The translations under genes were made by a program, and so were the position numbers. A DNA stretch of 6,140 nt from Bacteroidales bacterium. GTDB taxonomy: Bacteria; Bacteroidota; Bacteroidia; Bacteroidales; Muribaculaceae. Positions 1 to 6,140 of the stretch are shown here, one piece after another (the stretch's first letter is position 1; each line of letters opens with the position of its first letter). Under the pieces are notes generated by a model. It made no database searches. It was given only the letters and a program-made list of their open reading frames with translations, and was not told the DNA's origin. The stretch lies in contig SFER01000131.1 in the NCBI GenBank assembly GCA_004557195.1, positions 1-6,140 on the forward strand. Direction: 5' to 3'.

Positions 1-240
1 AAGAAAGTCCAGATGCGCGAAGACAAGAAAAGTCATTCAGTGATATCATATGGCTTTGGGGATTATCATTGCATACAGGATTTCCCCATCCGCGGTCGTG
101 CAACCTATCTACATGTGCGCAAGCGCAAATGGCTTGACCAGGATACCGGAGAGATATTCAGTTATGAATGGGAATTGTCGGAATATGATGAAACGCACTT
201 AAATTCAGAGTTCGTTTCTTTTTTAAAAGAGGGAGATTGA
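1..240 (+). CDS. ISAon1-type transposase, N-terminal region protein (5' partial)
   Basis: The reading frame is open from position 1 and ends at TGA 238-240, so the start codon is to the left of the window; the first in-window ATG, at 13, is probably internal. About 79 codons are present. The segment IQDFPIRGRATYLHVRKRKW followed by LDQDTGEI and a terminal FVSFLKEGD matches the end of the small N-terminal ORF that precedes the DDE ORF in ISAon1-type elements. In the ISL3 group this part normally carries DNA-binding or zinc-binding functions, but no cysteine cluster is visible in the piece present. The next ORF overlaps it in the +1 frame, and the two may be joined by frameshifting into one transposase. 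Assignment rests on my recollection of the family rather than on a search. Confidence 0.8.
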   Translation, partial: KKVQMREDKKSHSVISYGFGDYHCIQDFPIRGRATYLHVRKRKWLDQDTGEIFSYEWELSEYDETHLNSEFVSFLKEGD

Positions 241-298
241 GTCTACTCCCATAAGTATTTCCACGCTTGCCAAACACAATGGTCTCAATGGACAGACT

Positions 299-1255
299 TT
301 GCGCAAGCAGTACAAGGAAAAGATAAGCGATTACCGCACATGGGACCAGATTGGCCATGCCGAAGAATATATGCTTTTCCCGAACAATTTTGGCATGGAT
401 ATGAGCCTTGATGAGACATGCCTGTCAAACGGCGAGGTGTATACTATCCTGACTAACAAGGCTGCACACGGAGGCAAAGGAACGTTGGCGGCGATGATTC
501 GCGGCGTGTCTTCGGATACCGTTGTGGAAGCGCTGAGGGAAGTTCCATATGAGATACGCCGTGGAGTTAGAACGGTAACTACCGACTTGTCATCGGCAAT
601 GATGCTGACAGTGAGGCGCGCATTCCCGAAAGCAATGCTGATTAACGACCGATTCCATGTTCAACAACTTGTCTCCGAAGCCATTGACCAGATGAGAATC
701 GGTCTGCGTTGGGAGGTGCTCGCCGAGGAAAACAAAGCAATCAAGGAGCATCGAGCCAAAAGAAAGGCCGCACATACCCGAGCAGAGAAGGACCTTATTG
801 GAGAATGGGTACCGGAACGAATGGAAAACGGGGAAACAAAGCCTCAAATCATGGCGCGCAGCCGTCATATAATCCTTATGCACAGGTCAAAGTGGAACAC
901 ACAACAACAGGAAAGGGCAAGAATACTATTTCGAATGTTCCCACGGCTCGAACAGGCATACAACATCTATCTTGAACTCGTAGATATCTTCAACAGAAGG
1001 TCTCTCCCCGAAGAAGCCAGACTCAATCTGGCAAGATGGTATAACAAAGTGGAGGCATTTGGAGATGATGGATTCAACAAAGTTATAGAGACATTTGAGA
1101 ACCACAACGCTTCCATCGTCAACTATTTCGAAGATAGGCTAACCAATGCTTCTGCCGAGTCATTCAATGCAAAAATCAAAGCTTTCCGCACACAATTCCG
1201 AGGCGTAGGAGATGTGAAATTTTTCATGTTCAGACTCGCTACACTATATTCATGA
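299..1255 (+). CDS. ISAon1-type transposase, DDE catalytic domain
   Basis: This protein is the catalytic half of the transposase that cuts and rejoins the element ends. The DDE triad is readable, counting from the TTG at 299: D38 in LDET, D96 in TTDLSSAM and E287 in NASAESFNAKIKAFR. Between them lie the ISL3-type stretch INDRFHVQQL (residues 115-124) and a long basic helical insert. The C-terminus FFMFRLATLYS is typical of the family. The start is uncertain: the frame is open from 227, just inside the end of the upstream ORF, and contains no ATG until 371. The encoded residues between 227 and 298 (including STPISISTLAKHNGLNGQ) look like real family sequence. The true product is therefore probably a fusion with the upstream ORF through a +1 frame change, or it starts at a non-ATG codon; 299 is only a nominal start. 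No internal stop or damage is seen. Confidence 0.88.
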   Translation: MRKQYKEKISDYRTWDQIGHAEEYMLFPNNFGMDMSLDETCLSNGEVYTILTNKAAHGGKGTLAAMIRGVSSDTVVEALREVPYEIRRGVRTVTTDLSSAMMLTVRRAFPKAMLINDRFHVQQLVSEAIDQMRIGLRWEVLAEENKAIKEHRAKRKAAHTRAEKDLIGEWVPERMENGETKPQIMARSRHIILMHRSKWNTQQQERARILFRMFPRLEQAYNIYLELVDIFNRRSLPEEARLNLARWYNKVEAFGDDGFNKVIETFENHNASIVNYFEDRLTNASAESFNAKIKAFRTQFRGVGDVKFFMFRLATLYS

Positions 1256-1269
1256 CACGCCCCCGCCAA

Positions 1270-1290
1270 CCGGAAATATCCGCTGTCCCC
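1270..1290 (+). repeat. Probable right terminal inverted repeat of the insertion sequence
   Basis: Read inward on the - strand, this segment begins GGGGACAGCGGATATTTCC. It lies a short distance past the transposase stop, where ISAon1-type elements end, and the GC-rich segment between stop codon and repeat also resembles those elements. The left copy is outside the window, so the inverted-repeat relationship is not demonstrated and the end could be off by a few bases. Confidence 0.4.
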
Positions 1291-1317
1291 TAATATGATT
1301 TAAACGATAATCGGGTA

Positions 1318-1359
1318 AAATTCAGGTCGGCGGCTTAGACAATCCGCCGACCTGAATTT
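1318..1359. terminator. Strong hairpin, probable bidirectional terminator
   Basis: The arms AAATTCAGGTCGGCGG (1318-1333) and CCGCCGACCTGAATTT (1344-1359) are perfectly complementary over 16 bp, with a 10-nt loop. The stem has a GC-rich core and AT-rich base. Read on the - strand it is followed by TTTTA, and on the + strand by only a short TTTA, so terminator activity looks better leftward. It lies about 28 nt beyond the likely IS end and could stop transcription leaving the element, or be the terminator of a host gene now on the other side of the IS. Confidence 0.5.
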
Positions 1360-1500
1360 ATGAGCATCCCACCGGTTTGCGACAGTGCCAAAAAATATGC
1401 ACATTTTTGACTGAAAAATCGGCTACATTGCCGGCGCCATCCCAAAGTTTACAAGGCTTGGCTGGAACCGGATGCGGTGTAACGATCTGATTATCAGAGA
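1360..1500. other. Non-coding stretch between the hairpin and the tRNA terminator
   Basis: I see no convincing gene here. The only ORFs are very short: a 16-codon ATG frame at 1360-1410 on the + strand, an overlapping + frame ending near 1490 without an ATG, and a - strand frame that runs through the tRNA. Some symmetry is present: GCATCCCACCGGTT (1364-1377) can pair with AACCGGATGC (1466-1475) if four bases bulge out, and a near-palindrome of A and T runs surrounds TATGCACA at about 1388-1408. This could be a structured RNA, a dispersed repeat or the scar of an older insertion; nothing in the window decides. Confidence 0.3.
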
Positions 1501-1506
1501 GAAAAG

Positions 1507-1549
1507 AAAAAAGCCAGTTTTCTGTGGTGTACAGGAAAAACTGACTTTT
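1507..1549 (-). terminator. Intrinsic terminator of the tRNA-Glu gene
   Basis: On the - strand, AAAAGTCAGTTTT (1549-1537) pairs with AAAACTGGCTTTT (1521-1509) over 13 positions with one G-U pair. The enclosed CTG and CAG can extend the stem. A run of six T covering the foot of the stem (1512-1507) and a further TTTT follow. It begins 10 nt after the tRNA 3' end, the right place to end its transcript. The + strand copy also ends in TTTTA, so it may work both ways. Confidence 0.8.
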
Positions 1550-1558
1550 ATCATCTTG

Positions 1559-1630
1559 TAGTGAATCCGGGACTCGAACCCGGGTTTCCACCGTGAGAGG
1601 GTGGCGTGCTAACCGCTACACTAAATCACC
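1559..1630 (-). tRNA. tRNA-Glu (anticodon CTC)
   Basis: The - strand folds as a 72-nt tRNA that decodes GAG. The 5' acceptor strand is GGTGATT, the D arm runs GTG to CAC around a GCGGTTA-type loop, and the anticodon stem CCACC/GGTGG encloses CTCTCAC, giving anticodon CTC. The variable loop is AAAC, and the T stem CCGGG/CCCGG encloses TTCGAGT. The acceptor 3' strand is ATTCACT, with A as discriminator base at 1559. CCA is not encoded, since the next bases are CAA, so it must be added enzymatically. Two acceptor pairs are not standard: position 1-72 is G-U and position 6-67 is U-U. Everything else is canonical, so I expect a working tRNA, but the mismatch is worth noting. Confidence 0.95.
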
Positions 1631-1648
1631 ATTTTCGCTTTTGCTTTG

Positions 1649-1680
1649 CAAAGTTAGGCATTATTTTTGAATGATGCAAG
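1649..1680 (-). promoter_or_regulatory. Bacteroidetes-type promoter for tRNA-Glu
   Basis: On the - strand the box TAACTTTG (1656-1649) matches the Bacteroidetes -7 consensus TAnnTTTG. A CTTG at 1680-1677, 20 nt upstream, fits the -33 TTTG element with one mismatch and one extra base of spacing. The -7 box ends 18 nt before the first base of the tRNA, leaving room for a short leader. Confidence 0.75.
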
Positions 1681-1687
1681 AGTTTTG

Positions 1688-1708
1688 ACGATTTTTTTGA
1701 AAAATCGT
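1688..1708. terminator. AT-rich hairpin after priA, weak terminator candidate
   Basis: ACGATTTTT (1688-1696) and AAAAATCGT (1700-1708) form a perfect 9-bp stem with a 3-nt loop, 36 nt beyond the priA stop codon. The stem is A-T rich and is not followed by a T run on the - strand, so it would end priA transcription poorly at best. It may instead only protect the mRNA 3' end or have no role. Confidence 0.3.
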
Positions 1709-1744
1709 GCGAAAAACGGGTGGAATGTGGTCGTGGAGGGGGAA

Positions 1745-4213
1745 TTATGCCGGATCGACATCGTAATAGAGGATTACCGACTTCATGCGAGTGTCGAGAG
1801 CGAGCATACGTTCGTAGAGCTGTCGGAGGATTGCTTTCACCTTCACCATCGAGGCTGCCGTTTCCATTTTCAGGAATATTTGACGAATGTGGAATTGCTG
1901 AACTCGAGCGACCAAAGGTGGCTCGGGTCCGAGGACACGATGGGCGAAAATCTCGCGCAGGAGGTTGCTGAATCGCACCGCCATTTCGCCCACCACGGCA
2001 TCGTCGCGGTGCTTGAGGTAAATGATGATTATCTTGGAGAACGGCGGATAGCCAAATCGGCGACGATCTTCGAGTTCGCTATTGAAATACCCTTCATAGT
2101 CGTGGTTGATAATGTGCTCGAGGATAGGATGATCGGGGAAAGCCGTTTGGATAACCACATGCCCGGTGCCATCTTTTCTCCCGGCACGTCCCGACACCTG
2201 TTCGAGCATGTTGAATGCGCGTTCGTGGGCGCGGAAATCGGGGAAATTGAGCAGCGAGTCGGCATTGAGCACACCCACGACATTCACGCCGCCGAAATCG
2301 AGACCCTTTGTAACCATTTGCGTGCCGACGAGAATTTTGGATTTTCCCGAAGAGAAATTGTCGATGATTTCGTCGTACCCGTTTTTATTTCGGGTGGTGT
2401 CGAGGTCCATTCGCGCCACCGGGACATCGGGGAACACCCGCTCGATTTCGTCTTCGATACGTTCGGTGCCGAATCCCACGATTTCGAGAGTCGGCTGTCT
2501 GCAAGAGGGGCAGGTGTGGGGCATCGGCATTGTGAAGCCGCAGTAGTGGCACACCAGAGTGTCGTTGGCGCGGTGGTATGTGAGTGAGACATCGCAGTTT
2601 TGGCATTTAGCGGTGTAGGCACATTCGCGGCAAGTGAGCATCGGGGCATATCCGCGGCGGTTTTGGAACAGGATAGCCTGTTTCCCATCGTCGAGCGCAT
2701 GGCGGCATTGAGCAACAAGCGCCGAGGAGAAAATGCCGTTCATCGAGCGCCGCTTACGTTCCTGCTTTGTGTTGACAATGTTCACCTCCGGCAGGGCGAT
2801 GTCGTCGTAGCGAGTGAGGAGTTCGACAAGAGCATATCTGCCTGTCTTGGCATTGTAATACGACTCCATCGAGGGAGTTGCCGACCCGAGAAGCGCCTTC
2901 GCACCATGCATTTGGGCGAGGACCAGCGCAACATTGCGCGCATTGTAGCGCGGTGCCGGGTCTTGCTGTTTGTAGGAGGGCTCATGTTCCTCGTCAACAA
3001 CCACCAAACCGAGGTTGGAGAACGGGAGAAACACCGAGCTGCGCACTCCAAGGACAACACAAGGGGAGGTGGAGTTGAGGAGTTTCTTCCAGATATCCAC
3101 GCGCTCGTTGTCGTTGAATTTAGAGTGATATATAATTAAGGAGTTGCCAAACACCTTTTGCAGGCGGTGTGTGAGTTGGGTTGTAAGTGCAATTTCCGGT
3201 ACCAAATAGAGCACTTGCTTGCCGAGGCGGAGCATTTCGGCGATGAGATTGATGTAGATTTCGGTTTTACCGCTTGAGGTAACACCGCGAAGGAGAGTGA
3301 TTTTGCCCTGTTTCAAGGCATCGGAAATGTCCCAGAATGCTTTTTTCTGCGCAGAAGAGAGTTCCGGCGGCGCTACGACATCGGCAATCGGGGCGAAAAA
3401 GCGGTTCACCTCCTTTTTGTATTGCTTGAAAATGCCCTTCTCAATCATTGCGGCGAAAACAGCCGAAGATATGCCGGAATGTTGGAGTAGCGCCTTTTTA
3501 GCCACCTCAATGGCATCAGAGTGTCGCAGCCATTGCGACATTTCGATGAACGCAAGGAGCAGTTTTTCCTGCTTTTCGGCGCGCGACACCAGGTCGAAGA
3601 AGCGATTCATCGCATCGTTGTCGCCACGCTCACAATTGAGAGTAACGTAGGTCTCTGTTTTGGGCGAATATGACTGCACGACACGCTCGGCGACATAGAT
3701 AGCGTCTTTCTCGAGCAGGCGCATAATCACGGCGGCGACATTCTTGAAGCCGGTGAATCGTTCCACCTCATCGAGTTGAACCTTAGGGCGAGACGAAACG
3801 TATTGGAGCACGATTTTCTCTCGGTCGGAGAGACGAGCGTCCTCGGTCTCGAAATAATCGGGCGATGCCGTAACCACCGTCTCGCTCTCCACCTTCAGCC
3901 CCGATGGAACGGCAGCCTTATAGACATCGCCGATAGAGCAGAGATAGTAATCGGCAATCCATTGCCATAATTGTAGTTGAGGGCGGAGGAGGATGGGGGA
4001 GGTGTCGAGCAGAGCGGCAATCTCCTTCACTTCGAATTGAGTGGGGAGATTGTCGTGAATCGACATAACGATGCCGGTGTAGAATTTCTTCCTGCCAAAA
4101 GGCACAAGCACGCGCCAGCCGGGCTGCAACACGCCGCGCATCTCATCCGGGATGCGGTAGGTGAAATTGGCCTGGAGCGGCAAGGGCAATATTACATCGG
4201 CACAGATTCCCAT
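1745..4213 (-). CDS. priA: Primosomal protein N' (replication restart helicase PriA)
   Basis: PriA is the 3'-to-5' superfamily 2 DNA helicase that recognises stalled or collapsed forks and starts reloading of the replicative helicase. The 822-residue protein is complete; the E. coli protein is about 730 residues. The N-terminal ADVILPLPLQANFTYRIP (5-22) and PGWRVLVPFGRK (31-42) belong to the 3'-DNA-end binding domain and fix the start at the ATG 4213-4211. Further on are Walker A GVTSSGKTE (310-318), the DEEH box (407-410) and GSAT (443-446). Eight cysteines at 528, 531, 537, 540, 555, 558, 568 and 571 should bind two zinc ions. Motifs V and VI follow as GTQMVTKGLDF (630-640) and QVSGRAGR (672-679). 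No key residue is missing. It starts 3 nt after the ftsH stop codon, without an obvious Shine-Dalgarno sequence, so it is probably co-transcribed with ftsH. Confidence 0.98.
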   Translation of the reverse strand: MGICADVILPLPLQANFTYRIPDEMRGVLQPGWRVLVPFGRKKFYTGIVMSIHDNLPTQFEVKEIAALLDTSPILLRPQLQLWQWIADYYLCSIGDVYKAAVPSGLKVESETVVTASPDYFETEDARLSDREKIVLQYVSSRPKVQLDEVERFTGFKNVAAVIMRLLEKDAIYVAERVVQSYSPKTETYVTLNCERGDNDAMNRFFDLVSRAEKQEKLLLAFIEMSQWLRHSDAIEVAKKALLQHSGISSAVFAAMIEKGIFKQYKKEVNRFFAPIADVVAPPELSSAQKKAFWDISDALKQGKITLLRGVTSSGKTEIYINLIAEMLRLGKQVLYLVPEIALTTQLTHRLQKVFGNSLIIYHSKFNDNERVDIWKKLLNSTSPCVVLGVRSSVFLPFSNLGLVVVDEEHEPSYKQQDPAPRYNARNVALVLAQMHGAKALLGSATPSMESYYNAKTGRYALVELLTRYDDIALPEVNIVNTKQERKRRSMNGIFSSALVAQCRHALDDGKQAILFQNRRGYAPMLTCRECAYTAKCQNCDVSLTYHRANDTLVCHYCGFTMPMPHTCPSCRQPTLEIVGFGTERIEDEIERVFPDVPVARMDLDTTRNKNGYDEIIDNFSSGKSKILVGTQMVTKGLDFGGVNVVGVLNADSLLNFPDFRAHERAFNMLEQVSGRAGRKDGTGHVVIQTAFPDHPILEHIINHDYEGYFNSELEDRRRFGYPPFSKIIIIYLKHRDDAVVGEMAVRFSNLLREIFAHRVLGPEPPLVARVQQFHIRQIFLKMETAASMVKVKAILRQLYERMLALDTRMKSVILYYDVDPA

Positions 4214-4216
4214 TTG

Positions 4217-6140
4217 CTATGCCTCGGCGGGCTGTTCCTGCGGAGTGGCGTCGGATGCTTCCGGTGATTCTGTCTCTTTGGGTTCTTCTTCGGGCTTGGC
4301 GGCGAGCAATTCGTCGGTTCTTGAAGCCCATTGACGCTTGCCGAATATGCGCTCGACATCTTCGGTGAAGATAACCTCGCGCGAGAGGAGCACCTCGGTG
4401 AGTTCGTGGTGTCCTTCGGCATATTTGGTGAGAATCTCTTTGGCGCGGGTGTATTGCTCATTGACGATGCGCGAAACCTCATCATCGATAAGTTTTGCAC
4501 GTTCATCGCTATAAGGCTTGGTGAAGCCGTAGGCTTGACCGGTGGAGTCGTAGTAGGACAAGTTGGGCAACTTCTCGCTCATACCGAAATAGGTAACCAT
4601 AGCATACGCCTGCTTGGTTACGCGCTCAAGGTCGTTGGCAGCGCCGGTAGAGATGCAGCCAAGGAAAAGTTCTTCGGCAGCGCGACCACCGAGGAGCGAG
4701 CACATCTCGTCGAGCATAGCCTGAGTGGTGGTGATTTGGCGTTCCTCGGGGAGATACCAGGCAGCACCGAGCGCCTTGCCGCGCGGCACTATAGTAACCT
4801 TGATGAGCGGATTGGCATATTGAAGGTGCCAGCTGAGCGAAGCGTGACCCGCCTCATGGACGGCGATAGAGCGGCGCTCATCTTCGGTGATAATCTTGGA
4901 GCGTTTTTCGAGACCGCCGATGATGCGATCCACGGCATCCATGAAATCTTGGCGTTGCACATGGGTTTTCTTGCGACGCGCAGCGATAAGCGCAGCCTCG
5001 TTGCACACATTGGCGATGTCGGCACCCGAGAAGCCGGGAGTCTGTCTTGCGAGAAGTTCGAGGTCAACACTCTCGTCCATCTTGATTTTGCGCAAGTGAA
5101 CCTTGAAAATTTCCACACGATCGTTCAGCTCGGGGAGCTCGACATAAATCTGGCGGTCGAAACGCCCGGCGCGCAAGAGCGCCTTGTCGAGGATGTCAAC
5201 GCGGTTGGTGGCAGCGAGGATAATCACGCCACTATTGGCGCCGAAACCATCCATTTCGGTGAGGAGTTGGTTGAGCGTGTTTTCGCGCTCATCGTTAGAG
5301 CCCATATTCGGATTCTTGCCGCGGGCACGTCCCACAGCGTCGATTTCGTCGATAAACACGATGCAAGGAGCCTTCTCCTTGGCTTGACGGAAGAGGTCGC
5401 GGACGCGCGAAGCACCCACACCCACAAACATTTCGACAAAGTCGGAGCCGGAGAGCGAGAAGAAAGGCACATTTGCTTCGCCGGCGACAGCCTTTGCGAG
5501 GAGGGTCTTACCGGTTCCCGGAGGGCCTACAAGGAGAGCGCCTTTCGGAATACGGGCACCGAGTTCGGTGTATGCTTGAGGATTCTTGAGGAATTGCACA
5601 ATCTCCTCCACCTCAGTTTTAGCCTCCGAAAGTCCGGCAACATCGTTGAAAGTAACGCGATTGGTGCTGTTTTTGTCGAAAAGTTGCGCTTTCGACTTGG
5701 CAACGCTGAACACACCGCCTCCACCACCGCCACCGCTTCCGCTCATGCGGTTCATGAAGAAAATCCAAAAGATGATGAGGAGCAAAACCGGACCGAAGCC
5801 CCAAATCCAGGACGAAATGTCGCTGCTTGTATCGTATTTTACATCGCCGACTTTCACGCCCGATGCTTCCCATTTTTCTGTTTCCTTGTTGAAAGCATCC
5901 ACGCTTGGCACATGGGTGGTGATGGAAGCCTTCGAGCCTTCTTTGTATTGCTCTTTAGTGAAAATTTTCTGTGCGAGTGTGTCGGAAAGTTGGGCAATTG
6001 CCTCGTTTTTATTAGAGAGGACGGTGATGCTTGTAATCCCGCCTTTCTCGGCATAGGACTTAAATTCCGACCATGTTACCTCCTTCTCGATTTCGTTACC
6101 TGTGGTCATATATCCCACGAGCAGAACACCGAGGATAAGC
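4217..6140 (-). CDS. ftsH: ATP-dependent zinc metalloprotease FtsH (5' partial)
   Basis: FtsH is a hexameric inner-membrane AAA+ protease that extracts and degrades misfolded membrane proteins and selected soluble regulators. The frame runs off the right edge of the window; the codons at 6119-6139 spell LILGVLLV, the end of the first membrane helix, so the GTG at 6118 and ATG at 6109 are internal. Numbering from 6118, the periplasmic domain is followed by the second membrane helix (about 103-122) and a glycine-rich linker of seven Gly in a row (129-135). The AAA+ module has Walker A GPPGTGKT (198-205), pore motif MFVGVG (230-235), Walker B IVFIDEID (253-260) and arginine fingers R316 and R319. 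The protease has HEAGH (421-425) and the third zinc ligand, probably D496 in GAANDLE. The tail from 608 is rich in Glu, Pro and Ala and likely disordered. It is the upstream partner of priA, 3 nt away. Confidence 0.98.
   Translation of the reverse strand, partial: LILGVLLVGYMTTGNEIEKEVTWSEFKSYAEKGGITSITVLSNKNEAIAQLSDTLAQKIFTKEQYKEGSKASITTHVPSVDAFNKETEKWEASGVKVGDVKYDTSSDISSWIWGFGPVLLLIIFWIFFMNRMSGSGGGGGGGVFSVAKSKAQLFDKNSTNRVTFNDVAGLSEAKTEVEEIVQFLKNPQAYTELGARIPKGALLVGPPGTGKTLLAKAVAGEANVPFFSLSGSDFVEMFVGVGASRVRDLFRQAKEKAPCIVFIDEIDAVGRARGKNPNMGSNDERENTLNQLLTEMDGFGANSGVIILAATNRVDILDKALLRAGRFDRQIYVELPELNDRVEIFKVHLRKIKMDESVDLELLARQTPGFSGADIANVCNEAALIAARRKKTHVQRQDFMDAVDRIIGGLEKRSKIITEDERRSIAVHEAGHASLSWHLQYANPLIKVTIVPRGKALGAAWYLPEERQITTTQAMLDEMCSLLGGRAAEELFLGCISTGAANDLERVTKQAYAMVTYFGMSEKLPNLSYYDSTGQAYGFTKPYSDERAKLIDDEVSRIVNEQYTRAKEILTKYAEGHHELTEVLLSREVIFTEDVERIFGKRQWASRTDELLAAKPEEEPKETESPEASDATPQEQPAEA

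Larger units (their letters stand above)
1..1290 (+). mobile_element. Insertion sequence of ISAon1 type (ISL3-like DDE), right-hand part, left end outside window
   Basis: This stretch holds the tail of an N-terminal transposase ORF, a DDE transposase ORF in another frame and, about 35 nt beyond its stop codon, a likely right terminal inverted repeat. The two-ORF layout and the protein motifs match what I know of the ISAon1-type transposons of Bacteroidetes, whose catalytic domain belongs to the ISL3 transposase group. The left end is beyond position 1, so neither the full element length nor the target-site duplication can be seen. The right boundary at about 1288-1290 is an inference from the sequence just downstream of the transposase. 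Both ORFs look intact, apart from the frame change between them, so the element may be active. Confidence 0.8.

Noticed and set aside
219..225. TTTTTTA as a -1 programmed frameshift site
   Set aside because: A -1 shift here meets a stop codon at 252-254 and does not reach the DDE frame, which is in the +1 frame.
709..975. + strand open frame of 88 codons inside the transposase
   Set aside because: It is a shadow frame of the DDE transposase with low-complexity composition.
1360..1410. 16-codon ATG frame after the 1318-1359 hairpin
   Set aside because: It is too short, has no ribosome binding site, and starts right at the hairpin edge with nothing recognisable in the peptide.
1358..1591. - strand open frame of 77 codons
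   Set aside because: It starts inside the tRNA-Glu gene and runs through its terminator, so it cannot be a normal gene.
1409..1707. Repeat of TGAAAAATCG near 1413 and 1698 as possible attachment sites flanking the tRNA
   Set aside because: The match is only about 10 AT-rich bases, there is no integrase gene, and the repeats do not overlap the tRNA 3' end, so chance is the simpler explanation.
1667..2587. Long + strand open frame of 306 codons
   Set aside because: It lies wholly within and antisense to the 3' end of priA, whose motifs (zinc cysteines, helicase motifs V and VI) are unmistakable. Its composition is that of a reverse-strand shadow, and it has no recognisable domain.
2600..3139. 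+ strand open frame of 179 codons
   Set aside because: It is antisense to the PriA helicase core, including the DEEH region, and its sequence resembles no family I know.
5586..6056. + strand open frame of 156 codons with a proline run
   Set aside because: It is antisense to ftsH; the proline run is the complement of the glycine-rich linker codons.

Overview
The window looks like chromosome from a member of the Bacteroidales. Three things point there: a transposon of the two-ORF ISAon1 type that is common in Bacteroides relatives, a tRNA promoter with the Bacteroidetes-type -7 box TAACTTTG, and FtsH and PriA proteins that read like Bacteroidales versions. Genus cannot be fixed from this sequence; a Muribaculaceae- or Bacteroides-like gut organism is a guess.

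Layout from left to right. Positions 1 to about 1290 hold the right-hand part of an insertion sequence on the + strand: the tail of its N-terminal transposase ORF, then the ORF carrying the DDE catalytic domain in a different frame, then a probable right terminal inverted repeat. The left end lies outside the window. Positions 1291-1558 carry no convincing protein gene. They hold a strong 16-bp-stem hairpin (1318-1359), an unexplained AT/GC-mixed stretch with some internal symmetry (1360-1500), and a terminator (1507-1549) for the next gene. Positions 1559-1630 are a tRNA-Glu (CTC) on the - strand, with its promoter at 1649-1680. Positions 1745-6140 are two complete or nearly complete housekeeping genes on the - strand: priA (replication restart helicase, whole) and ftsH (membrane AAA+ metalloprotease, N-terminus cut by the window edge).

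The - strand genes run ftsH, priA, tRNA-Glu in transcription order. ftsH and priA are separated by only 3 nt and are almost certainly co-transcribed, although they act in unrelated processes (membrane protein quality control and restart of stalled replication forks). No strong terminator separates priA from the tRNA gene, but the tRNA has its own promoter. The insertion sequence is convergent with this block and landed beyond the tRNA terminator, so it probably does not damage these genes.

I found no sign of a new defence, mobile or biosynthetic system here. The points worth checking are the frame change in the transposase, the acceptor-stem mismatch in the tRNA, and the structured non-coding stretch between the IS end and the tRNA.
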